From the NCBI RefSeq assembly GCF_900113435.1, contig NZ_FOPG01000002.1, positions 124,001-188,000 on the forward strand: a stretch of 64,000 bases of DNA. Reading direction: 5' to 3'. The notes under the pieces were generated by a model. That model searched no databases. It was not told the origin of the DNA and was given only the letters and a program-made list of their open reading frames with translations. Numbering within the stretch: position 1 is the first letter of the stretch; each line of letters begins with the position of its first letter. This DNA comes from Sulfitobacter dubius. GTDB lineage: Bacteria; Pseudomonadota; Alphaproteobacteria; Rhodobacterales; Rhodobacteraceae. The position numbers were made by a program, and so were the translations under genes. Of this stretch, positions 17,524-25,478 are shown in pieces.

Positions 17524-17787
17524 ATGAAGAAGTTTCTTATCGCAATTCCGATGATCGCTGGTCTCGCCGCTTGTGATGGCACCACCTCCAACCAAGGTGC
17601 TTTGACAGGTGCGGCTCTCGGTGCTGCCACCGGTGCTGCCGTTTCAGGCGGTGATGATAAAGTGCAGGGTGCAATCATTGGTGGTCTCGCTGGTGCCGCT
17701 GCTGGTAACTACATCGGCCAGACACAATCCGGCAAATGCGTGTACCAAAACTCCAATGGTCAGCGCTACACCGCAGCTTGCCCATAA
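17524..17787 (+). CDS. Small glycine-zipper lipoprotein, 87 aa
   Basis: The product begins with a short lipoprotein signal (MKKFLIAIPMIAGLAAC, lipobox LAAC, lipidated Cys17). Two glycine-zipper runs follow (GAALGAATGAAV and GAIIGGLAGAAAGNYIG), then a short domain with two cysteines (CVYQNSNGQRYTAACP). Such proteins sit in the outer membrane or periplasm, and the zippers may pack against membranes. Codon use is less GC-biased than in neighbours. It has its own candidate stress promoter and terminator. Exact function unknown. Confidence 0.85.
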   Translation: MKKFLIAIPMIAGLAACDGTTSNQGALTGAALGAATGAAVSGGDDKVQGAIIGGLAGAAAGNYIGQTQSGKCVYQNSNGQRYTAACP

Positions 17788-17820
17788 GCGGCTGACATCG
17801 CGCGTTTCCGCGCCAAGGGG

Positions 17821-17851
17821 GGGCTTCGACCATCGGTCTGAGCTCTTTTTT
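17821..17851 (+). terminator. Rho-independent terminator of the glycine-zipper gene
   Basis: GGGCTTCGACC (17821-17831) pairs with GGTCTGAGCTC (17835-17845), with one mismatch and two wobble pairs, followed directly by six T residues. It lies 33 bases after the stop codon. Confidence 0.85.
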
Positions 17852-18037
17852 GTTTCTGCACCGATCCTACCCGCCCGCCCATTCTTAGCTGCCTTGCGAA
17901 TTGAACCTAACAGGGCATCCAGCGCCTGATTGGCGCGGAAGGGGATATGACAAGCCTGAGCGATAGCGCGGTTGCTGATATCTTCAAACGCAGCATCCTC
18001 AATCGTCGCGCCATTCTGCTGGCGGCTGTTCACCGGG
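17852..18037. other. Intergenic, no gene supported
   Basis: Short open frames exist on both strands, for example one from ATG 17947 on the plus strand. None has convincing composition, and all longer ones run antisense into nagA. I see no clear regulatory element. Confidence 0.4.
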
Positions 18038-19168
18038 CTAAGCCAGAACGCGCACCGCGCCACTTTCAGGATCGTAATGGACCAATGGCTGGCCTGCGGT
18101 CTCGACTTGGCCCAGCCCTCTTGCGTCACGCAGCAACGCCAACGGACCCGAGATCGCCTGCGCCAGCGCGGCCTCAAGCGGTATGCCCACAGCGTGAGTC
18201 AGGGTATGCACCGCACGCCCCATCTCAAGGTCTGCGCCAGCCAATGTGCCATCTGCCAACGTCAGTCGCCCCTCTTTGCGGTACACCTCCCGACCATTCA
18301 GCATGAAGGAGGTGATATCCGATCCCGCAGTCGCCATCGCATCACTAACGAGAAAGACCCCCTGCGCCTTGGCTGTTAACGCATTGCGCATGCTGGCTGG
18401 GTGTACATGGATGCCGTCCGCGATCAGCCCTGCATGAACCCCGCCCCGCGCAAGTGCTGCACCAACCAAACCCGGCGCGCGGTTGGTCATCTGGCTCATT
18501 GCATTGAACAGATGAGTGACACAGCCCGCGCCCGCGTCAAAGGCCGCAATGCAGCTCTCATAATCCGCATCGCTATGGCCCAGCGAAACAATCACCCCCG
18601 CCTCAGCCATCGCGCTGATCTGTGTGTTGCTGGTGTTTTCCGGTGCAACCGTGACCATGAGGTTCGGCAGCCGTTTGGCCGCGCGCAAGATCAAAGCAAG
18701 GTCCGCTTCCTGCATCGGACGGATCAACGCTCCGTCATGCGCCCCTTTGCGCGCAAGTGACAAATGCGGGCCTTCCAGATGCAGCCCGATGATTCCCGGC
18801 ACGCCAATGGCGATGGCGTCTACCGTGGCCTCAATCGCGGCTTGGGTTCTGTCGGGCGTGTCGGTGATCAGTGTGGGCAGGAAGCCTGCCACCCCCGTGC
18901 CGCGATGCGCCCTTGCGATCCGGCGCAACGTGGCCACGTCTGGTGTGTCGTTGAACATCACCCCGCCGCCGCCGTTGACCTGAAGATCTATGAAACCGGG
19001 GCAAAGCACACCGCGCTCCAGCCCCGCCGCCGGTGTTCCCTGCGGCACCTCACGCGGATCAAGCATACGGCGGCTGCCGTCCTGCAGTTGTGCCAGCACA
19101 CTTCCGCGGTGCAGCCGCGTGCCATCGTGAATGTCGGCCCCGGTGAAAACCTTGACGATCTCAGTCAT
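18038..19168 (-). CDS. nagA: N-acetylglucosamine-6-phosphate deacetylase
   Basis: The 376-residue amidohydrolase converts GlcNAc-6-P to GlcN-6-P and acetate. It opens with CPGFIDLQVNGGGGVMFND (from residue 56). Metal and catalytic residues are visible: Glu132 in LHLEGPHLS, His198 in SLGHSD, His219 in VTHLFNAMSQM, and catalytic Asp276 in LVSDAM. The start is the ATG at 19168, which overlaps the kinase stop by four bases; longer frames upstream lie inside the kinase. The operon suits recycling of amino sugars from peptidoglycan or chitin. No nagB is in the window. Confidence 0.94.
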   Translation of the reverse strand: MTEIVKVFTGADIHDGTRLHRGSVLAQLQDGSRRMLDPREVPQGTPAAGLERGVLCPGFIDLQVNGGGGVMFNDTPDVATLRRIARAHRGTGVAGFLPTLITDTPDRTQAAIEATVDAIAIGVPGIIGLHLEGPHLSLARKGAHDGALIRPMQEADLALILRAAKRLPNLMVTVAPENTSNTQISAMAEAGVIVSLGHSDADYESCIAAFDAGAGCVTHLFNAMSQMTNRAPGLVGAALARGGVHAGLIADGIHVHPASMRNALTAKAQGVFLVSDAMATAGSDITSFMLNGREVYRKEGRLTLADGTLAGADLEMGRAVHTLTHAVGIPLEAALAQAISGPLALLRDARGLGQVETAGQPLVHYDPESGAVRVLA

Positions 19169-20055
19169 GGCAACGCCTCTTCTGCCGTGGCCTTGCACAG
19201 CAGATGAAACGCCCCGTCCAGCGCCGCACCCTGTGGTTTGACCAGTCCCGGTAGATGATCTTTGGGCAGGAAGTCCGCGTAATGCGGGCCAATCCCACCC
19301 AGCAGGCAAAGTGGATCGCCTGGTGTGAAATCCAACGCCTTTAACGCGCGGATGTAATAGGCGGCCCCCTCTTGCATCAACGCCTGCGCATGGCGATCCG
19401 ATGCTTTTGCTGCCGCGATCACTTTGGGCGCGAAAGCCGCATAATCCCCCGGCTTTGCCGTCAAGCTAAACGCAACCAGCGCCGATGGATCATCGCCAAA
19501 CTCTGCCAGCACCGCCCGGGTTAAATCACTATGCGGCATCAGCCCATCATAGCACTGAAGGGCTTGGTTCATTGCCCTGTAGCCCAGCCATGCGCCCGAA
19601 CCTTGGTCGGCCAGATGAAACCCCCAACTCCCGGCATAACGAAACGCCACGCCATCGGTTGCCGCGACGATGGTGCCCGTGCCGATGGCCAGCACCCAGC
19701 CTGCGCCCCCTTCACCAAGTGCGCCGACAACGCAGGCCGGGCGGTCGTCATCTGCGATGATCCGCTGGAACGGCAGTGCCGCGCGCAGACGCGCCTCATC
19801 CCGCGCCTTGTCCATCCCCGCCAAGCCCACGAATGCCGTCGCATCCTTCAAAGCCGAAAGGGGCAGCCCGGCCTCAACCGTGGCACGCTCCACCGTCTGG
19901 CGGATATTCATCAAAGCCTGCTCTGGCTCGTTGCCGATATTCGCACGCCCCCCTGCGGCGCGGCCAAGGATACCGTCATGGCGCGTGCCGACAGCCACGC
20001 GGCAACCGGTGCCGCCGCCGTCCACGGCGATCAAGAGAGGGGCAGAATTCTTCAT
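19165..20055 (-). CDS. N-acetylglucosamine kinase, BadF/BadG family
   Basis: The 296-residue ASKHA-fold kinase has phosphate motif 1 (IAVDGGGTGCRVAVG, residues 9-23), motif 2 (WVLAIGTGTIVAATDG) and the adenosine-region LCLLGGIGPHYADFL. It also has the family sequence GSWGFHLADQGSGAWLG. The BadF/BadG group includes N-acetylglucosamine kinases, and coupling to nagA supports GlcNAc or an anhydro-sugar as substrate. It is first in the operon, divergent from the MocR-type regulator with a 116-base gap that carries a candidate operator. Confidence 0.88.
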   Translation of the reverse strand: MKNSAPLLIAVDGGGTGCRVAVGTRHDGILGRAAGGRANIGNEPEQALMNIRQTVERATVEAGLPLSALKDATAFVGLAGMDKARDEARLRAALPFQRIIADDDRPACVVGALGEGGAGWVLAIGTGTIVAATDGVAFRYAGSWGFHLADQGSGAWLGYRAMNQALQCYDGLMPHSDLTRAVLAEFGDDPSALVAFSLTAKPGDYAAFAPKVIAAAKASDRHAQALMQEGAAYYIRALKALDFTPGDPLCLLGGIGPHYADFLPKDHLPGLVKPQGAALDGAFHLLCKATAEEALP

Positions 20056-20129
20056 GCTGTACTTCTAGGTGAGCGGCAGGGAGAACGGAAGTGCACGCCG
20101 CACCGGCAGGTTAAGTCGGCAGCCTATGA

Positions 20130-20158
20130 TGCCAGATTGAACTCTGACTAAGGCCAGC
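20130..20158 (-). promoter_or_regulatory. Candidate operator between nagK and the MocR-type regulator gene
   Basis: On the minus strand GCTGGCCTTA (20158-20149) is followed after 13 bases by CTGGCA (20135-20130), the same blocks as upstream of tpa. It is 75 bases before nagK and 14 bases before the regulator start, a good place for autoregulation. Binding is inferred. Confidence 0.5.
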
Positions 20159-20171
20159 CTAACCTCGCGCA

Positions 20172-21635
20172 ATGGCCCTGCCCGTTGAAACCTTTTTCCT
20201 GCGCCCCGATGCACAAGGCACCCTGCAACAGCAGATCCAACAGATGATCGCCCAAGGCATTCTCTCGGGTCGGTTTCAGCGGGGGGAGAAGCTGCCCTCC
20301 ACCCGAAAGCTCGCCGCGCATCTTGGCGTCAGCCGGATCACGGTAACCATCGCTTATACCGAGCTTTTGGCGAATGATTACCTCAGTTCGCGCGGGCGGT
20401 CGGGGTATTTCGTTTCTGACAACGCGCCTGCGCCCCCAGCCTTTGCCCCAATGGCCAAGGTGGACGACGCCATCGACTGGTCGCGTGCCATTGGTCAACG
20501 GTTCAGCGGCAACGGGCTGTCGGGCAAAGCGCAAGATTGGGCCAGCTACCGCTATCCGTTCATCTACGGGCAAGCCGATCCGACGCTTTTTGACCACGCC
20601 AACTGGCGGCTTTGTGCAGTCCAAGCTTTGGGTCAACGTGATTTCACCTCGATGACCACCGATTACTACGACCAAGACGACCCGCAGTTGATCGAGTTCA
20701 TTGTGCGAAATATTCTGCCCCGGCGCGGTGTCTCGGCACGGCCCGATCAGATTCTCATCACCCTCGGTGCGCAGAACGCGCTGTGGCTGACCGCCCAAGT
20801 TCTGCTGACCCAACGCCGCCGCGCCGTATTAGAAGATCCGTGTTACCCGGCGCTGAGTGGCATCCTCAGCCAATCGCGCTGCCACATAACCCCCGTCCGC
20901 GTGGATCAAGACGGCTTGCCCCCCGAGGCGATCCCCCCTGACACGGATGTGATTTTCACCACGCCCAGCCACCAATGCCCGACCAATGCGACCATGCCGA
21001 TGGACCGCCGCCGAGCGCTCTTGGCCCGCGCCCGCGCGCTTGAGGCGCTGATCGTTGAGGATGACTATGAATTTGAGATGTCTTTCCTCAAGCCCGCCTC
21101 GCCCGCACTGAAATCGCTCGATGACGAGGGGCGAGTGATCTATGTCGGCAGCTTCTCCAAATCGCTTTTTCCAGGGCTGCGGCTGGGATATCTGGTGGGG
21201 TCTGAGCCATTTATCCGCGAGGCGCGCGCGCTGCGGGCATCGGTGCTGCGCCACCCGCCGGGGCATATCCAACGCACCGCCGCATATTTCCTGTCATTGG
21301 GCCATTACGACGCCCAGATCCGCCGCATGGGGCTGGCCTTGCACGAACGCCGCCGCATTATGGAAGGGGCGCTGGAACAGCATGGCCTGCGCGTCTCAGG
21401 GCGCGGAGCCTATGGCGGGTCATCCTTTTGGATGCGTGCACCCGAAAGCGTGGACAGTGCGCAATTGGCCGAAAACCTACGCGCCCGCGATGTGCTGTTC
21501 GAACCTGGCCATGCATTTTTCATAGGTGACGAGAAGGCCAAGAATTACTACCGATTGGCCTATTCCTCAATCCCCGCAGCACGGATCAACGAAGGGGTCG
21601 GCCTGATCGCGCAAGAAATCGACCGCCTGCGCTGA
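20172..21635 (+). CDS. MocR-family (GntR-type) regulator with aminotransferase domain, TauR/EnuR-like
   Basis: The 487-residue protein has an N-terminal GntR winged helix (residues about 14-82: QQQIQQMIAQGILSGRF, LPSTRKLAAHLGVSR) and a C-terminal fold-type I aminotransferase domain. The PLP lysine is Lys330 in SFSKSLFPGLRLGYL, and VEDDYEFEM precedes it. In this class PLP, often with the amino compound, tunes DNA binding. Closest known roles are TauR (taurine) and EnuR (ectoine); the nearby tpa gene favours a TauR-like role. It could instead control nagKA. No pdxS/pdxT is nearby, so PdxR is less likely. Confidence 0.85.
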   Translation: MALPVETFFLRPDAQGTLQQQIQQMIAQGILSGRFQRGEKLPSTRKLAAHLGVSRITVTIAYTELLANDYLSSRGRSGYFVSDNAPAPPAFAPMAKVDDAIDWSRAIGQRFSGNGLSGKAQDWASYRYPFIYGQADPTLFDHANWRLCAVQALGQRDFTSMTTDYYDQDDPQLIEFIVRNILPRRGVSARPDQILITLGAQNALWLTAQVLLTQRRRAVLEDPCYPALSGILSQSRCHITPVRVDQDGLPPEAIPPDTDVIFTTPSHQCPTNATMPMDRRRALLARARALEALIVEDDYEFEMSFLKPASPALKSLDDEGRVIYVGSFSKSLFPGLRLGYLVGSEPFIREARALRASVLRHPPGHIQRTAAYFLSLGHYDAQIRRMGLALHERRRIMEGALEQHGLRVSGRGAYGGSSFWMRAPESVDSAQLAENLRARDVLFEPGHAFFIGDEKAKNYYRLAYSSIPAARINEGVGLIAQEIDRLR

Positions 21636-21847
21636 TACGGCTCGATCGTCTCGTGACGCTTCTGTTGCACCGGATCAACCGCATCACCTTCAACCGCGGG
21701 CATAGGCGAGAATGATCAGAAGGAGAAGGAAAAGGTTCTTGCAACCCTCTGCTAGGCGGGAAATATTCCCAATTAGATCCGCACACCCGCCGAAGAGAAA
21801 CATATCGCGCGCCAAGCGCTCACCTTGCTGAAAGACCCAGCCCGCCC
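21636..21847. promoter_or_regulatory. Upstream region of soeA with inverted repeat
   Basis: This 212-base gap should hold the soeABC promoter. It contains GGGAA-ATA-TTCCC (21758-21770), a 5-base arm inverted repeat about 78 bases before the soeA start, a plausible regulator site. The GCTGGCCTTA/CTGGCA motif found before tpa is not present here. Confidence 0.4.
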
Positions 21848-24664
21848 ATGACGCATTCCCAGCCGCCGCTTGATCTGTCGCCCAAGGTCTCGGACGAGGT
21901 TCGCAAGACCACCTGCTACATGTGCGCCTGCCGCTGCGGCATTAACGTCCATATGAAGAAGGGCAAGGTCGCCTATATCGAAGGTAACCGCGACCACCCG
22001 GTGAACCAAGGGGTGCTCTGCGCCAAAGGCTCGGCCGGGATCATGCAACACAACTCTCCCGCGCGGCTGCGCAACCCTATGAAACGGGTCGGCCCGCGAG
22101 GTTCCGGCGAGTTTGAGAGCATCAGTTGGAAAGAGGCGCTGCAAATCGCCACCGACTGGCTGAAGCCGCTGCGCCGCGAAGCGCCGGAAAAGCTTGCCTT
22201 CTTCACCGGGCGCGACCAATCGCAGAGCTTCACCTCACTTTGGGCACAGGCTTTCGGCACCCCGAATTATGCGGCCCATGGCGGCTTCTGCTCGGTCAAC
22301 ATGGCCACCGCTGGCATCTACACGATGGGCGGCGCGTTTTGGGAGTTTGGCCAGCCCGATTGGGATCACACCAAGCTGTTCATGCTGTTTGGCGTGGCCG
22401 AGGACCATGACAGCAATCCGATCAAGATGGGTCTGGGCAAGCTGAAGAAACGCGGCGCGCGGGTCATCGGGGTGAACCCGATCCGCACCGGGTACAACGC
22501 CATTGCCGATGATTGGGTCGGCATCACGCCCGGCACCGATGGGCTGTTCATTCTGTCGCTGATCCATTGTTTGATGAAGGCCGGGCGCATCGATCTGGAT
22601 TACCTCGCGCGCTACACCGACGCGCCGGTGCTGCTGAACAGCGACCGGAAATCGCCGGAGTATGGCCTGCAACTGCGCAACGCGGACGGCAAAGCGCTGG
22701 TGGTCGACCGCAAGACCGGCAAGCTGACCCCCTTTGACCAACCTGGCGTGCGCCCCGACCTTGCAGCCACCTACCGAACGGCGGGCATTACGCATCGCCC
22801 GGTCTTTCACCAGATGGCCGAGCAATACCTTGGTGAGGAATATACCCCCGAAGCCGTGGCCGACCGCTGTGGCATCCCCGCGCCGCGCATCCGCGCCATC
22901 GCCGCCGAACTGGCCCGCGTCGCCTTTGACGAAGCGTTCGAGCTTGAGCACGAATGGACCGACTTTCGGGGCGAGCATCACAAGACGATGACAGGCCGCC
23001 CGGTCTCTTTCCACGCCATGCGCGGGATCTCGGCCCATGCAAACGGCTTCCAGACCTGCCGGGCGCTGCATGTGCTGCAGATCATCCTTGGCACCGTCGA
23101 AGTGCCCGGCGGTTTCCGTTTCAAGCCGCCCTACCCCAAGCCTGCCACCGCGCACCCCAAACCACATTGCAAAGCCACCCCCGACGCGCCGCTCGACGGG
23201 CCGCATCTGGGTTTCGTTCAAGGCCCCGAGGATCTGGCGCTACGCGCCGATGGCAGCCCCGCGCGGATCGACAAGGCGTTCACATGGGAAAACCCGATGT
23301 CGGCCCACGGGCTGATGCATATGGTGATCTCCAACGCCCATGCAGGCGATCCCTATAAGATCGACACGCTGTTCATGTATATGGCGAATATGTCGTGGAA
23401 CTCGTCGATGAACCCCGGCGGGGTGATGGAGATGCTGACCGATACCGATGACAACGGTGACTACGTCATCCCTCGGATCATCTACTCCGATGCCTATTCC
23501 TCGGAAATGGTCGCCTATGCGGACCTGATCCTGCCCGACACGACGTACCTTGAACGGCACGACTGTATCTCACTGCTCGACCGCCCAATCAGCGAGGCCG
23601 ACGCCGCCGCCGATGCGATCCGTTGGCCCGTGGTGGAGCCCAACCGCGATGTGCGGGGGTTCCAATCGGCGCTCTGCGATCTGGGGGCAAAGCTTGGCCT
23701 GCCGGGGTTCGTGAACGAGGATGGCAGCCAGAAATACAAAGACTACGCCGACTACATCACTAGCCACGAACGCCGTCCGGGCATTGGCCCGTTGGCCGGG
23801 TTTCGGGGCAAGGACGGCAAGGATGTCGGGCGGGGGGAGCCAAACCCCGAGCAGATTGACCGCTACATCGAAAACGGCGGCTTCTTCGTCAATCACATCC
23901 CCGAGGGCGCGAATTACTACAAGCCGTGGAACGCCGCCTATCAGGATTGGGCCGTCGGCATGGGCATCTATGACGCGCCGCAGCCCTATCTGTTTTCGCT
24001 CTACGTCGAACCGCTGCGTCGTTTTCAATTGGCCGCCGAAGGTCATGGCAAACGCCAGCCGCCCGAGCATCTGCGCGACCGGATCAAGCAAACAATGTCG
24101 CCCCTGCCAATCTGGTATGAAAGCGACCCCGAGGGCGCTGAGGGCTATAACGTCCACGCGCTCACCCAACGCCCGATGGCGATGTACCATTCATGGGGCA
24201 GCCAGAACGCTTGGCTGCGGCAGCTGCACGGGCACAACCCGCTCTACCTGCCGACCGCGATCATGCGCCAGAAGGGGCTGAAGGACGGCGACTGGGCGCG
24301 GGTGACCTCTCCGCATGGCGGGATTACCGTCCCGGTGATGGAGATGGCGGCCCTGAACCCGAAGACGGTCTGGACATGGAACGCCATCGGCAAACGCAAA
24401 GGCGCATGGGCGCTGGACCGCGACGCGCCGGAGACGACCAAGGGCTTCTTGCTCAACCACCTGATCCACGAATTACTGCCACCCAAGGGCGACGGTCTGC
24501 GGTGGTCAAACTCCGACCCGATCACCGGGCAGGCCGCGTGGTTCGACCTCAAGGTGCATATTGAAAAGACCGAGGCCCCAGCCGAGGCGCAGCCAGAAAT
24601 CCCGGCGCAGCGCTCTCCCGTCCCGCCTGCGCCGCGCGACATTGCGTGGAAGGTGGGCAAATGA
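21848..24664 (+). CDS. soeA: Cytoplasmic sulfite dehydrogenase, molybdopterin subunit (SoeA-like)
   Basis: The 938-residue protein is a DMSO-reductase-family molybdoenzyme. A [4Fe-4S] site is formed by Cys23, Cys26, Cys30 and Cys58, and Cys148 in GGFCSVNMATAG is the likely Mo ligand. No twin-arginine signal is present, so it stays in the cytoplasm, as known for SoeA but unlike most family relatives such as DmsA and PsrA. With SoeB and SoeC it should oxidise sulfite to sulfate and pass electrons to quinone. Assignment rests on the gene order, the missing Tat signal and recall of roseobacter SoeA; thiosulfate or polysulfide reductase is a less likely alternative. Confidence 0.85.
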   Translation: MTHSQPPLDLSPKVSDEVRKTTCYMCACRCGINVHMKKGKVAYIEGNRDHPVNQGVLCAKGSAGIMQHNSPARLRNPMKRVGPRGSGEFESISWKEALQIATDWLKPLRREAPEKLAFFTGRDQSQSFTSLWAQAFGTPNYAAHGGFCSVNMATAGIYTMGGAFWEFGQPDWDHTKLFMLFGVAEDHDSNPIKMGLGKLKKRGARVIGVNPIRTGYNAIADDWVGITPGTDGLFILSLIHCLMKAGRIDLDYLARYTDAPVLLNSDRKSPEYGLQLRNADGKALVVDRKTGKLTPFDQPGVRPDLAATYRTAGITHRPVFHQMAEQYLGEEYTPEAVADRCGIPAPRIRAIAAELARVAFDEAFELEHEWTDFRGEHHKTMTGRPVSFHAMRGISAHANGFQTCRALHVLQIILGTVEVPGGFRFKPPYPKPATAHPKPHCKATPDAPLDGPHLGFVQGPEDLALRADGSPARIDKAFTWENPMSAHGLMHMVISNAHAGDPYKIDTLFMYMANMSWNSSMNPGGVMEMLTDTDDNGDYVIPRIIYSDAYSSEMVAYADLILPDTTYLERHDCISLLDRPISEADAAADAIRWPVVEPNRDVRGFQSALCDLGAKLGLPGFVNEDGSQKYKDYADYITSHERRPGIGPLAGFRGKDGKDVGRGEPNPEQIDRYIENGGFFVNHIPEGANYYKPWNAAYQDWAVGMGIYDAPQPYLFSLYVEPLRRFQLAAEGHGKRQPPEHLRDRIKQTMSPLPIWYESDPEGAEGYNVHALTQRPMAMYHSWGSQNAWLRQLHGHNPLYLPTAIMRQKGLKDGDWARVTSPHGGITVPVMEMAALNPKTVWTWNAIGKRKGAWALDRDAPETTKGFLLNHLIHELLPPKGDGLRWSNSDPITGQAAWFDLKVHIEKTEAPAEAQPEIPAQRSPVPPAPRDIAWKVGK

Positions 24665-24717
24665 GTGCTTCCCGTCCGCGCGCTGCACACAAGACCCTTC
24701 AGGACCGCCAGCCATGA
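24661..24717 (+). CDS. 18-codon ORF coupling soeA to soeB (candidate)
   Basis: The ATG at 24661 overlaps the soeA stop as ATGA, and its TGA overlaps the soeB ATG as ATGA. The predicted peptide is MSASRPRAAHKTLQDRQP. No clear own ribosome site was seen other than soeA translation itself. It could simply fill the 49-base gap by chance, or it could carry terminating ribosomes to soeB. Confidence 0.3.
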   Translation: MSASRPRAAHKTLQDRQP

Positions 24718-25478
24718 CCACGCTCCCGCAACAGACCGACCGCAAACTCGGCCTTGTGATCGACCTTGATACCTGTGTCGGCTGCCATGCCTGCGTGATC
24801 TCCTGCAAAGGCTGGAACACCGAAAACTACGGCGCGCCACTGTCAGACCAAGACGCCTATGGCGCGGACCCGTCGGGCACCTTTCTCAACCGCGTGCACA
24901 GCTATGAGGTGCAGCCCGAGGCCGGTGCCGCGCAACTCGTCCACTTCCCGAAATCCTGCCTGCACTGCGATGACGCGCCCTGCGTGACCGTCTGCCCCAC
25001 GGGGGCGAGCTACAAGCGGGTTGAGGATGGCATCGTGCTGGTCAACGAAAGCGACTGCATCGGTTGCGGCCTCTGCGCATGGGCCTGCCCCTACGGCGCG
25101 CGTGAAATGGATCAGGCCGCGGGCGTGATGAAGAAATGCACCCTCTGCGTCGACCGTATCTATAACGAGAACCTGCCCGAAGAAGACCGCCAGCCCGCCT
25201 GCGTCCGCACCTGCCCCGCTGGCGCACGGCACTTTGGCGATCTGGGCGACCCCGAAAGTGCTGTGAGCCAGTTGGTGGCCGAGCGTGGCGGCGTGGACCT
25301 CATGCCCGAGCAGGGCACCAAGCCAGTCAATAAATACCTCCCGCCCCGCCCGCGCGATCAGTTGCAAGGCCCAGAGGACAGCGGCGAGATTGACGTGCTG
25401 GCCCCCTTCCTAGCCCCGATCGACAGCGGCCCCAAAGGGTTCCTCGGCTGGCTTGACCGCACCTTGGAGAAGCTCTGA
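24714..25478 (+). CDS. soeB: Sulfite dehydrogenase iron-sulfur subunit (SoeB-like)
   Basis: The 254-residue ferredoxin-type protein should carry four [4Fe-4S] clusters and move electrons from SoeA to the membrane subunit. Cysteine groups are DTCVGCHACVISC, KSCLHCDDAPCVTVCPTG, SDCIGCGLCAWACPYG and KKCTLCVDRIY with CVRTCPAGA. It has no signal peptide, matching a cytoplasmic complex. I chose ATG 24714, giving MTTLPQQTDRKLGLVIDLD; the longer in-frame version would run inside soeA. AGGA precedes it, and the stop overlaps the soeC start by one base. Confidence 0.88.
   Translation: MTTLPQQTDRKLGLVIDLDTCVGCHACVISCKGWNTENYGAPLSDQDAYGADPSGTFLNRVHSYEVQPEAGAAQLVHFPKSCLHCDDAPCVTVCPTGASYKRVEDGIVLVNESDCIGCGLCAWACPYGAREMDQAAGVMKKCTLCVDRIYNENLPEEDRQPACVRTCPAGARHFGDLGDPESAVSQLVAERGGVDLMPEQGTKPVNKYLPPRPRDQLQGPEDSGEIDVLAPFLAPIDSGPKGFLGWLDRTLEKL

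Noticed and set aside
17947-18306. A 119-codon plus-strand frame from ATG 17947
   Set aside because: A GGAAGGGG precedes the ATG, but most of the frame is antisense to nagA and no domain is seen.
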